Shown here: positions 26,157-34,311 of the stretch, one piece after another | Numbering within the stretch: the stretch's first letter is position 1 | Layout of the letters: every line of letters begins with the position of its first letter | Assembly: GCA_947503115.1 (NCBI GenBank) | Contig: CANNCS010000019.1 | Location: forward strand, 1 to 45,078 | Length of the DNA: 45,078 nucleotides | Direction of reading: 5' to 3' | Source of the DNA: an uncultured Marivita sp. | Lineage (GTDB): Bacteria; Pseudomonadota; Alphaproteobacteria; Rhodobacterales; Rhodobacteraceae | Position numbers and translations under genes: made by a program | Notes under the pieces: model-generated | Database searches by the model: none | What the model saw: only the letters and a program-made list of their open reading frames with translations | What the model was told of the DNA's origin: nothing

Positions 26157-27083
26157 ATGTCCGAATTTTCCATGTCCCGCCGCAGCCTTCTTGCCGGTGC
26201 AGCCGCCCTTCCGATGGCAGCTGGCCTTGGCATCACCAAGGCCAACGCCGCGGGACACATGCAGGGGCCGCAAATCCCCCGCGTGAACCGTTTTGGCGTC
26301 GGTGATTTCGAAGTCACAACGATGCTGGTCGGCAGCCGCACTGTGGATGAACCGCAGGGCATCTTTGGGATGAATGTCAGCGCCGAAGAATTCGCGGAAG
26401 TCTCCGCCGAAGCGCACATCCCGATCGACAAAGCGCAGTTCTTCTTCACTCCGACGCTGGTCAACACCGGCGCTGAATTGATCCTGTTCGACACGGGCTT
26501 GAACGGTGCGGCCACCGCGCAGGCGGTCGAAATGGCTGGCTACTCTGCCGATGCTGTCACCCATGTCGTTCTGACCCACATGCACGGCGACCATATTGGC
26601 GGCCTGATGACCGACGGCGCGGAAACCTTCGGCAACGCCGCCTACATCACTGGTCAGGCGGAATTCGATCACTGGTCCGGCACCGACAACGAAGGTTTTG
26701 CCAACAACGTCAAACCGCTGGCGGAAAAGATGTCGTTCCTGGGCGATGGCGACAGCGTCACCTCGGGCATCACAGCGATGGCCGCATTCGGGCACACGCC
26801 GGGTCACATGACCTTCATGCTCGACAGCAACGACCAGCAGTTTCTGATCCTTGCGGACCTTGCAAACCACTATGTCTGGTCGCTGGCGCACCCGGACTGG
26901 GAAGTCCGTTTTGACATGGACAAGTCCGCCGCTGCCGCGTCGCGCCGCAAAGTGCTGGGTATGCTGGCCACCGATGCGGTCCCGTTCATCGGTTACCACA
27001 TGCCTTTCCCGGGTGTCGGCTATGTCGAGACACGCGGTGACGGTTTCCACTATGTCCCGCACAGTTATCAGCTCTTGCTCTGA
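26157..27083 (+). CDS. Tat-exported metallo-beta-lactamase-fold hydrolase
   Basis: 308 residues. The N terminus has a twin-arginine signal (SMSRRSLLAGAAALP, ending near ANAAG). The metal site motif is THMHGDHIGG (His141, His143, Asp145, His146), with further ligands in GHTPGH and IGYHMP. The substrate is not apparent. Tat export of a zinc- or metal-loaded enzyme is consistent with folding in the cytoplasm. The ATG at 26157 has AGGGGAG at good spacing. A 42-bp gap to the next gene suggests co-transcription. Confidence 0.88.
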   Translation: MSEFSMSRRSLLAGAAALPMAAGLGITKANAAGHMQGPQIPRVNRFGVGDFEVTTMLVGSRTVDEPQGIFGMNVSAEEFAEVSAEAHIPIDKAQFFFTPTLVNTGAELILFDTGLNGAATAQAVEMAGYSADAVTHVVLTHMHGDHIGGLMTDGAETFGNAAYITGQAEFDHWSGTDNEGFANNVKPLAEKMSFLGDGDSVTSGITAMAAFGHTPGHMTFMLDSNDQQFLILADLANHYVWSLAHPDWEVRFDMDKSAAAASRRKVLGMLATDAVPFIGYHMPFPGVGYVETRGDGFHYVPHSYQLLL

Positions 27084-27125
27084 TCACGTCTTGACGCGGT
27101 TGCATTGCGCGGTGCTGATGCGCGG

Positions 27126-27518
27126 ATGACTGCACAAGACGACATCGACGACATCACACGCTATGCCGAGGCAGCCCTGACCGGGCTGCCTTTGCCATTT
27201 CGGGAACTGTGCGAGGATGTTTTGCTTCAGGTCACCGACTGGCCACCAAAGAACATTCTGGTAGAGCTTGAGATAGACGATCCACTGGACCTGACCGGGC
27301 TCTATGACGGGATTCCCCTAACCGAGAAATCGGCCGGCGACCCATCGCCCTTCCCCGATCAGGTTTGGCTTTATGTCGAACCTATTCTTGCTGAATGGCG
27401 CGACAGGAAATCGGTCACGCTACAGGATCTGGTCACACATATCGTCGTACATGAAATCGCGCATCATTTCGGTTGGACCGACGACGAAATCGCCGAGATC
27501 GACCGGTGGTGGGAATAG
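27126..27518 (+). CDS. Zincin-like metallopeptidase family protein (DUF1025 type)
   Basis: A 130-residue small protein with the zinc motif HEIAHHFG at residues 109-116 close to the C terminus. A conserved front part (LPFRELCEDVLLQV, DDPLDLTGLYDGIPL) precedes it. This fits the minimal zincin-like family sometimes called 'metallopeptidase family protein', whose substrate is unknown. No signal peptide is seen, so it is probably cytoplasmic. The ATG at 27126 was chosen over an in-frame start 21 bases upstream. Confidence 0.88.
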   Translation: MTAQDDIDDITRYAEAALTGLPLPFRELCEDVLLQVTDWPPKNILVELEIDDPLDLTGLYDGIPLTEKSAGDPSPFPDQVWLYVEPILAEWRDRKSVTLQDLVTHIVVHEIAHHFGWTDDEIAEIDRWWE

Positions 27519-27527
27519 CGCAACCAA

Positions 27528-27561
27528 AGTTTGCAAACCCGCGCGCGGAGTTTGCAAACCC
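27528..27561. repeat. Duplicated AGTTTGCAAACCC element forming a near-palindrome
   Basis: AGTTTGCAAACCC occurs twice, at 27528-27540 and 27549-27561, 21 bases apart (two helical turns). Each contains the 10-bp palindrome GTTTGCAAAC, and the spacer holds the palindrome CCGCGCGCGG, so 27529-27559 can fold into one long hairpin with a single bulge. It lies between the convergent ends of the metallopeptidase and MORN genes. It could be a bidirectional terminator lacking a U-tract or a tandem protein-binding site. TTTGCAAA is the half-site of ScfR/PccR-type regulators, though their spacer is four bases rather than 13. Confidence 0.75.
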
Positions 27562-27566
27562 CCAGG

Positions 27567-28964
27567 TCATCCGTCCGTCAAAGCCCCGTTGACCCACTCG
27601 CCCGTGGCTTCTTCACCCGAACCATAACGCATCGTCCCGGTGCCCTGTCGTTTACCATCAAGGAACGTTCCCTCGTAGACGTCGCCATTGGCATAGGTCG
27701 CAATGCCCTGACCACTGATCTCGCCTTTTTGCCAGTCACCGGCATAGGTAAACCCGTCAGTCATAGAGATCTCGCCCTGCCCATGGCGCTGCCCATCGGC
27801 GAATTGACCAATGTAAACGGTGCCGTCTGTATAGGTCGCCGTGCCCTGCCCGTGGCGCTGGCCGTCCAGCCATTCGCCTTCGTATTTGTAGCCGTCAGGA
27901 TATGTCATCACGCCAACACCGTGGTTGCGCGCGTTTCTGAACTCACCTTCGTAGACCAGACCATTGGCATAGACCGCGCGTCCTTTGCCATCGATCACCC
28001 CGTCAACCCAAGCGCCTTCATAGGTCGAGCCATCGGGATAAGTGATCATGCCTTCGCCATTCGCCAGATCACCCCGAAACTGGCCTTCATATATTGACCC
28101 ATCGGGATAGGTGACTTTGCCAACCCCTTCGATCTGACCAGCAACCCATGCGCCTTCGTAACGGTACCCATCGGTGCCGATAAACGTACCCTGCCCGTGA
28201 CGCAGATCGTCCTGAAAATCGCCCTCATAGACGTCACCATTGGCATAAAGCACCTTGCCCTGCCCGTCCCTGCGACCCGCAACAAGCTGGCCTTCGTAGA
28301 CATCACCATTCGATTGGGTCAGCGTGCCGCCCCCATCGATCTGGCCATCTTTCCACATCCCGTTGTAAACCAGCCCGTCGGGCATGGTCAGTTTGCCCTG
28401 CCCCTCGCGATCACCATCAGCAACACGCCCGGCGTAAATAGAGCCGTCCGGATAGGTGATCGTGCCGTTGCCTTCCTTGACGCCGTTGATCCAGTCGCCC
28501 TCGTATACATAACCACCGGGGCTTTGCATCGTGCCACGCCCATGGTGAAGCGCATTGCGAAACGATCCTTCGTAGCGGACGCCGTTTGCATAAAGTGCCA
28601 CGCCCTGACCAGTGATCTTTCCGTCCAGCCACGACCCCTCATAGGTCGATCCGTCGGCAAACACGATCTTGCCAATGCCCTCGGGCTTGCCCTTGGCGAA
28701 CTGGCCTTCATAGACCGAGCCGTTTGGGAACCGCGCCACACCATCGCCGCGAATCTCTCCGTCGACCCAATCGCCGGTGTATTCGTAGCCGTTCGGCAAG
28801 CGGTAGGTGCCAGTGCCGTGTTGTAATCCGTTGAGGAACGTCCCTTCGTAAACGCCCCCATCATCATATTGTTTGGTCTGCACCTCGCCGTCCTGCGCCA
28901 CAGCGCTCTGTGCGAGGATCAGTGCGACGGTCGCACCCAGAATGACTTTGCTGCCCGGTCTCAT
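27567..28964 (-). CDS. Exported MORN-repeat protein, 18 complete repeats
   Basis: 465 residues. A signal peptide (KVILGATVALILAQSAVA) is followed by 18 complete 23-residue MORN repeats with consensus Y-E-G-x-[FW]-x2-G-x3-G-x-G-x3-Y-x-[DN]-G-x2. A partial 19th (ATGEWVNGALTDG) ends the protein. Repeats run in a four-type cycle (see findings). MORN arrays form elongated beta-hairpin rods that bind lipids or proteins; here secretion suggests a periplasmic or surface role. The ATG at 28964 was chosen because it starts the signal peptide. It is convergent with the metallopeptidase gene and divergent from nadE. Confidence 0.93.
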   Translation of the reverse strand: MRPGSKVILGATVALILAQSAVAQDGEVQTKQYDDGGVYEGTFLNGLQHGTGTYRLPNGYEYTGDWVDGEIRGDGVARFPNGSVYEGQFAKGKPEGIGKIVFADGSTYEGSWLDGKITGQGVALYANGVRYEGSFRNALHHGRGTMQSPGGYVYEGDWINGVKEGNGTITYPDGSIYAGRVADGDREGQGKLTMPDGLVYNGMWKDGQIDGGGTLTQSNGDVYEGQLVAGRRDGQGKVLYANGDVYEGDFQDDLRHGQGTFIGTDGYRYEGAWVAGQIEGVGKVTYPDGSIYEGQFRGDLANGEGMITYPDGSTYEGAWVDGVIDGKGRAVYANGLVYEGEFRNARNHGVGVMTYPDGYKYEGEWLDGQRHGQGTATYTDGTVYIGQFADGQRHGQGEISMTDGFTYAGDWQKGEISGQGIATYANGDVYEGTFLDGKRQGTGTMRYGSGEEATGEWVNGALTDG

Positions 28965-29119
28965 TTGTTCGTTATCCCACTCATGTCCGTTGCCATGACC
29001 CTGTGTCCGAAACCTAAGCGAGCTGACCGGGTCAGACAATGTCTTATCCCACAAGTGACTTTCCCTCGCGCGGGGTTCTGCTATGTCACCCGCGATATCG
29101 GGAAAGGAAGGACCGCCCC

Positions 29120-30781
29120 ATGTCGGATCGGTTTCGCATCACTCTGGCCCAGTTGAACCCCACCGTGGGCGACATTGCGGGCAACGCCGCCAAGGCACGT
29201 GACGCCTGGGAAAAGGGCAAGGCCGCAGGGGCCGACCTTGTCGCGCTGCCCGAGATGTTTTTGACCGGGTATCAGGCTCAAGACCTGATCGTGAAGCCTG
29301 CCTTCGTCGCCCATGTGCAAAACGAGCTGACCGCTCTGGCCGAGGCCTGCGCCGACGGTCCTGCACTGGCGATTGGTGGGCCATGCGTTGGTGAAGATCT
29401 CAAGCTGCACAACAGCTATTTCGTTCTGCATGGCGGCAAGATCGCCTCTACCGTACACAAGTATTTTCTGCCCAACTTCAACGTCTTCGACGAGGTGCGC
29501 CTGTTCTCACGCGACATGATGCAAGGTCCGGTAGCGGTGAACGGCGTGCGGATCGGCATGCCGATCTGCGAGGACGCATGGTATCCTGATGTTGTCGAAG
29601 CGCATGAGGAAAGCGGCGCGGAGTTCATTCTTGTGCCGAACGGTTCACCTTATTTCCGCGACAAGTTCGAAACCCGGCTGAACCACATGGTTGCCCGTGT
29701 TGTGGAAAGCGGATTGCCGCTCATCTACCTGAATATGGTCGGGGGTCAGGACGATCAGGTGTTTGACGGCGGTTCATTTGTGCTGAACCCCGGCGGCGTG
29801 CCTGCGGTGCAGTTGCCGACTTTCGACGAGGTGATCAGCCATGTCGATATGGAGCGCACGGACACGGGCTGGCGCGCACTGGACGGCGATTTCGCCCAGC
29901 ACCCTGACGCCATGGAACAAGATTACCGTGTCATGGTCACCGCGTTGCGGGATTACATGGCCAAGACAGGGTTCAAAAAGGTGCTGCTGGGCCTGTCCGG
30001 GGGCATCGATAGCGCCATCGTGGCGACCATTGCAGTTGATGCTTTGGGCGCGGAAAACGTGCGTTGCGTGATGCTGCCGTCGGAATACACTTCGCAAGGA
30101 TCGCTGGACGATGCCAAGGCGGTGGCCGAGAACCTTGGCTGTCGGTATGATTTTTTACCAATTGGTAAAACCCGCGATGCGGTGACCGAAACGCTGGCTT
30201 CGCTGTTCGTAGACACTGAGGCTGATCTCACGGAAGAAAACGTACAGTCCCGGATCCGCGGCCTTCTGCTGATGGCACTGTCCAACAAGTTCGGTGAGAT
30301 GCTGTTGACCACCGGCAACAAGTCCGAGGTCGCGGTCGGCTATGCCACGATCTATGGCGACATGGCGGGCGGCTACAACCCGATCAAAGACATGTACAAA
30401 ACCCGTGTGTTCGACTGCTGCCGCTGGCGCAACGCCAACCACCGCGATTGGATGATGGGGCCAGAGGGCGCAGTGATCCCCGAGGCGATCATCACAAAAC
30501 CGCCTTCAGCCGAATTGCGCGAGGATCAGAAGGACAGCGATTCCTTGCCCGATTACCCGGTGCTGGACGGTATTCTGGAAATCCTCGTCGACGAAGACGG
30601 CTCTATCGCGGATTGCGTGGCCGCTGGATACGATCGCGCGGATGCCAAACGGATCGAGCATCTGCTGTACATCAGCGAATACAAACGCTTCCAATCCGCC
30701 CCCGGAGCGCGATTGTCAAAACGCGCGTTCTGGCTGGATCGGCGCTATCCCATCGTGAACCGCTGGCGCGACCCGAGCTAA
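29120..30781 (+). CDS. nadE: Glutamine-dependent NAD+ synthetase
   Basis: A 553-residue two-domain enzyme. The N-terminal nitrilase-type glutaminase has the triad Glu45 (LPEMF), Lys114 (VHKYFLP) and Cys150 (MPICEDAW). The C-terminal ATP-dependent synthetase has the P-loop SGGIDS at 293-298 and ends in RLSKRAFWLDRRYPIVNRWR. It converts deamido-NAD to NAD with glutamine as nitrogen donor. GGAAAGGAAGGA precedes the ATG at 29120. It is convergent with hppD and divergent from the MORN gene. Confidence 0.97.
   Translation: MSDRFRITLAQLNPTVGDIAGNAAKARDAWEKGKAAGADLVALPEMFLTGYQAQDLIVKPAFVAHVQNELTALAEACADGPALAIGGPCVGEDLKLHNSYFVLHGGKIASTVHKYFLPNFNVFDEVRLFSRDMMQGPVAVNGVRIGMPICEDAWYPDVVEAHEESGAEFILVPNGSPYFRDKFETRLNHMVARVVESGLPLIYLNMVGGQDDQVFDGGSFVLNPGGVPAVQLPTFDEVISHVDMERTDTGWRALDGDFAQHPDAMEQDYRVMVTALRDYMAKTGFKKVLLGLSGGIDSAIVATIAVDALGAENVRCVMLPSEYTSQGSLDDAKAVAENLGCRYDFLPIGKTRDAVTETLASLFVDTEADLTEENVQSRIRGLLLMALSNKFGEMLLTTGNKSEVAVGYATIYGDMAGGYNPIKDMYKTRVFDCCRWRNANHRDWMMGPEGAVIPEAIITKPPSAELREDQKDSDSLPDYPVLDGILEILVDEDGSIADCVAAGYDRADAKRIEHLLYISEYKRFQSAPGARLSKRAFWLDRRYPIVNRWRDPS
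30153..30170. repeat. Perfect 18-bp palindrome inside nadE
   Basis: TTTTACCAATTGGTAAAA is a perfect 18-bp inverted repeat within the synthetase domain coding sequence. It is unusually AT-rich for this window and uses the rare codon TTA. Resemblance to GntR-type TTGGT...ACCAA operators is noted but unproven; it may be chance, set by the peptide YDFLPIGKT. Confidence 0.6.
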
Positions 30782-30798
30782 GGGCCGCGCCGCGTTGG

Positions 30799-31893
30799 TC
30801 AGCTTGCCCTGAGCACACCGCGTTCGATCTGATCGGCTTCGATGGACTCAAACAGTGCCTTAAAGTTACCTTCGCCAAAACCGTCATCGCCTTTGCGCTG
30901 GATGAATTCGAAAAAGATCGGGCCGATCACCGTTTTCGAGAAAATCTGGAGTAGAATACGGGTCTCACCGCCGCCGACCACGCCTTCACCGTCGATCAGG
31001 ATGCCGTGCTTTTTCATTCGGTCAAGTGGCTCTTCATGGTCGACAACGCGGGACTTGCTGAGATCGTAATAGGCGTCCGGCGGCGCGGGCATGAATTTCA
31101 GGCCACGCTCGGCGATTTCGTCCACCGCGTCATAGATGTCGCGCGCGCCAACCGCGATGTGTTGGATGCCTTCACCCTTGTAGCGCTTGAGGTATTCGAC
31201 GATCTACCCTGTTTCGCCCCGGTCTTCATTAATCGGGATACGAATGCGCCCACAAGGCGAGGTCAGCGCGCGGCTCAAAAGCCCGGTGAATTTGCCTTCG
31301 ATGTCGAAAAAGCGGATTTCCTTGAAGCCGAAAATCTTGCCGTAAAACGTGAACCAAGTGTCCATGTTGCCGCGATGCACATTGTGCGTCAGGTGATCGA
31401 GGTAGTGGAAGCCGACGCCTTCAGGATTGGCCGTCCCAACCCAGTTGAATTCGTCGTTATACGGGTTCTGGCCGTAATACTGGTCGATGAAATAGATCAG
31501 CGATCCACCGATCCCCACAATCGCGGGCACATCCATTGCCTTGTCATCACCGTCATAGGGTGTGGCCCCCATCATCACCGCCCGGTCATAGGCATGTTTG
31601 GCGTCAACCACACGCCACCCCATCGACGGGGCACATGGGCCGTGTTCTTCGACAAAGCGCATGGCCTGACTGCCGGGCTCGTTGTTCAGGATGTAAGTGA
31701 TATCGCCTTGCTGCCAAAGCTCGATCTGCTTGGTCTTGTGCGTGGCCGTGTGGGTGTAGCCCATCTTGATGAAAAGCGCCCGCAAGGATTCCGGGTCAGG
31801 ATGGGCGAATTCGACGAATTCGAACCCATCGGTTCCGGCGGGGTTTTCGTTGGTGATCTCTGCTTTTGGCGCATCGTGCGGGAACGGACCCAT
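30799..31893 (-). pseudogene. hppD: 4-Hydroxyphenylpyruvate dioxygenase interrupted by an in-frame TAG
   Basis: The frame spans 364 codons, matching intact bacterial HPPD, which converts 4-hydroxyphenylpyruvate to homogentisate in tyrosine breakdown. Codon 230 (31206-31204) is TAG, in GETG-TAG-IVEYLKRY where homologs have Gln (CAG), so one C-to-T change explains it. Translation otherwise runs unbroken to QIERGVLRAS. The stop leaves the iron ligand in DHLTHNV (residues 166-172) but removes His245 (GIQHIAV) and Glu329 (IFFEFIQRKG), so the fragment should be inactive. The ribosome-binding site AAGGAGGA before ATG 31893 is intact. It is divergent from an Lrp-type regulator. Confidence 0.9.
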
Positions 31894-32004
31894 GGCATCC
31901 TCCTTATTTGGTCCAAGGATAAGGTTTCACGCGTGCGCTGTGCGGTCATAGCTGAATGTATCTGGCCCAAAATGCGCGCCGATCTTGCACAATAAGTCAA
32001 AAAG

Positions 32005-32487
32005 ATGCAGATCTCGCGCATGAATTTACTTGACCCCAAAGATATCAAATTACTTTCCCGATTGCAGAAGGACGGACAGGTCTCGGCACAGGACTTGGCA
32101 AATGACCTTGGCATGTCCGCATCTCAGATCAGCCGACGGCGACAGCGGCTCGAAGCGGATGGGTATATCATCGGCACTCCTTGCCGCCTGAATCCCGAAC
32201 GACTTGGCCTGACGGTGCAGGCGTTTATCCAGATCGAAACCCGCGCGCAGAGCAACGGCCCCCATCAATCGATCAAGCGGCTGGTGGCCACGACACCCGA
32301 GATCGTCGCAGCGTGGACGTTGACCGGCGAGGCAGACTACATCTTCCGAGTCTATTGCGCCGATCTGGCCGCGCTTAATCGATTGGTGCAGGAGGTTCTC
32401 CTGCCACACGACTCCATTGGGCGGGTGCACAGCCAGATCGTGATGGATCAGGTCAAGGACGACACCGCCCTGCCGCTGCCACGCTGA
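32005..32487 (+). CDS. Lrp/AsnC-family transcriptional regulator
   Basis: 160 residues. The helix-turn-helix (KDIKLLSRLQKDGQVS, then AQDLANDLGMSASQISRRR) is followed by a RAM domain (LTVQAFIQIETR, TGEADYIFRVYC). The position divergent to hppD across a 111-bp gap suggests it controls tyrosine catabolism, as Lrp-type genes often sit beside hppD; this is inferred from place only. An in-frame ATG at 32020 would shorten it by five residues. Its TGA abuts the stop of the convergent protease gene with no gap. Confidence 0.93.
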   Translation: MQISRMNLLDPKDIKLLSRLQKDGQVSAQDLANDLGMSASQISRRRQRLEADGYIIGTPCRLNPERLGLTVQAFIQIETRAQSNGPHQSIKRLVATTPEIVAAWTLTGEADYIFRVYCADLAALNRLVQEVLLPHDSIGRVHSQIVMDQVKDDTALPLPR

Positions 32488-33300
32488 TCAATCCACCTTA
32501 ACAAACCGTGCCCCGCCGGAGCGTTCGCCCACGGTCACGCGGCGGGCTCCGGCGGTGACGGGCGCGCGGGCCGCATCGTTGCGCATGTCGCGCATCATTG
32601 CCGCAACAGAGTTGGGCAGCGACATGCCGATGGCCTCTTTTTCGGTATTGGGTGCGGTGGACATCATCGACACCACAGACACGATCCGCAGGCGTCCCTG
32701 ATCGTTGACAAACACAGGCGCACCGGATGACCCAAAGGTGACATCGCAGTCAAAGGTCATCAGCCCACCGCGATAGGTCTGTTTGTGCTGACATCCGGAT
32801 TCGCGCTGGAGCGATGTGTTTCGACCCCGACCATAGGACACAAGGATCACGGAGCCTGCATCCATCGCGCGGTCGTGGATGCGAAAAGGCTCGGCCTCGG
32901 TGCTAAAGATCGGGCTATCCAATCGCAGCAATGCAAGATCGGTGCGCACCTGATCAGTGAGCGAACCGTCGAAGGAGCCGAGATACCCTTCGGACAGAAC
33001 GATCCGGGTGACACCACGGATGGCGGCAGTGAAGTCGTGCGCAAGACCAGCATTGAAGCGCATCTTGTGAGTCGGGAGCACGGCGCGCGTGCTTCCATCA
33101 ACCACGCAGTGGGCCGCGGTCAGGACCAAATCACGGGCGATGAGTGTTCCAGTACATGTGCCAATCGACGTATCCAACCGCCCGACACCTTCCCATCCCA
33201 GCACCTCACCGCGATGATCCAGACGGTCACGCTCTTGCGCTGCTATTGTGGTGGGCAGACACAGCACCGCTGCCGCAAAAAGAAAGTGAAGGCCCCGCAT
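32488..33300 (-). CDS. Exported trypsin-like serine protease (S1 family)
   Basis: 270 residues with a signal peptide (MRGLHFLFAAAVLCLPTTIA, ending AAQE). The catalytic triad is complete: His64 in LTAAHC, Asp121 in RTDLALLRL, and Ser192 in FGSSGAPV, where the usual GDSGGP is GSSGAP. The cysteines in GTCTG, AAHC, SGCQ and FDCD could form disulfides. It is probably a periplasmic or secreted protease. The ATG at 33300 starts the signal peptide; the frame extends ten residues further upstream. It lies 79 bases downstream of nadK. Confidence 0.9.
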   Translation of the reverse strand: MRGLHFLFAAAVLCLPTTIAAQERDRLDHRGEVLGWEGVGRLDTSIGTCTGTLIARDLVLTAAHCVVDGSTRAVLPTHKMRFNAGLAHDFTAAIRGVTRIVLSEGYLGSFDGSLTDQVRTDLALLRLDSPIFSTEAEPFRIHDRAMDAGSVILVSYGRGRNTSLQRESGCQHKQTYRGGLMTFDCDVTFGSSGAPVFVNDQGRLRIVSVVSMMSTAPNTEKEAIGMSLPNSVAAMMRDMRNDAARAPVTAGARRVTVGERSGGARFVKVD

Positions 33301-33379
33301 GTCTATGCCTTTCGCAATCGATCGGGGCACAGGTTAACGACCAGAGATGGCACAAGATGGGCGGTTTTGCGACCAGACC

Positions 33380-34141
33380 TTACGCGAACTGTTCGCGGAT
33401 CAGCCGTTCCTCAAGCCCGTGGCCCGGATCGAATAACACGCGGTGGGCGATCGACGGCTCGGACCGGATTTCGACTCGTACCACGTCGCGCACGGCACGG
33501 GCATCAGCTTCGGCCATCACAGGACGCTTGTCGGGGTCCAGAACCTCGAACATGACCTCGGCTGTCTTGGGCAAGAGCGCGCCACGCCAGCGGCGCGGGC
33601 GGAATGCAGCCATCGCGGTGAGCGCCAGTACGTCAGAGCCAATCGGCAGGATCGGCCCGTGAGCCGAGTAGTTGTAAGCGGTCGATCCGGCAGGTGTCGC
33701 GACCAATGCGCCATCGCAAACCAGTTCGGACATGCGAACCTTGCCATCGACGCTGATCCGCAGCCGCGCCGCCTGAGGCCCGGCCCGAAGCAACGACACT
33801 TCGTTGATCGCAAGCGCGCGTTGTGTGCTGCCGTCCTGTCGTGTGGCCAGCATCGACAGCGGGTTGATCACCTCTTCCTGCGCCTGCTGCAGTCGCGTTT
33901 CGAGATCATGTTCAGAGTATTCGTTCATCAAGAACCCGACGGTGCCGCGATTCATCCCGTAGACCGGGGCGGGCAAATCCTGGGTTCGGTGCAGGGTCGC
34001 CAACATGAACCCGTCGCCGCCCAGCGCCACGATCACATCCGCTCCGTCTTCGTTGTGGTCACCATAGCGGCGGGTTAGCCCCGCCTTGGCCGATTGGGCA
34101 ATCGGAGCAGAGCTGGCTGCGAAGGCGATGCGCAGAGACAT
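33380..34141 (-). CDS. nadK: NAD kinase
   Basis: 253 residues; phosphorylates NAD to NADP. The motifs are GGDG (41-44, catalytic Asp43), the NE site at 113-114 (AINEVSLLR) and the glycine-rich TPAGSTAYNYSAHGPI. Length is normal for alphaproteobacterial NadK, which is shorter than the enterobacterial form. It is divergent from glyA. The window thus carries both nadE and nadK, 2.6 kb apart. Confidence 0.96.
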   Translation of the reverse strand: MSLRIAFAASSAPIAQSAKAGLTRRYGDHNEDGADVIVALGGDGFMLATLHRTQDLPAPVYGMNRGTVGFLMNEYSEHDLETRLQQAQEEVINPLSMLATRQDGSTQRALAINEVSLLRAGPQAARLRISVDGKVRMSELVCDGALVATPAGSTAYNYSAHGPILPIGSDVLALTAMAAFRPRRWRGALLPKTAEVMFEVLDPDKRPVMAEADARAVRDVVRVEIRSEPSIAHRVLFDPGHGLEERLIREQFA

Positions 34142-34311
34142 AAGTTCAGGTTCCTATCGGTGTCGTGCCGTTCCGAAACAAGCACAAACACCTACTATAC
34201 GCCAGACATGGCGCAGCTTTGTGTCTTGTGGTCGCTTTCCAACCTTTGCCTTTTGGCGAGACTCCTATACGTAACCGTCCAAGATTGACCCGCTTCAAGG
34301 AGGCCCTGCCC

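Noticed and set aside
26112-27062. 316-codon minus-strand frame opposite the metallo-beta-lactamase-fold gene
   Set aside because: Antisense shadow; the plus-strand gene has a Tat signal, metal motif and ribosome-binding site.
27567-28964. Regular ~69-bp DNA periodicity resembling a CRISPR or tandem DNA repeat
   Set aside because: The period is exactly 23 codons and follows the MORN protein consensus in one open frame; there are no unique spacers with identical repeats.
31126-31203. Independent restart of an HPPD C-terminal fragment after the TAG
   Set aside because: The first candidate start (a GTG at 31125) has no ribosome-binding site and the fragment alone lacks one iron ligand, so a functional split gene is unlikely.
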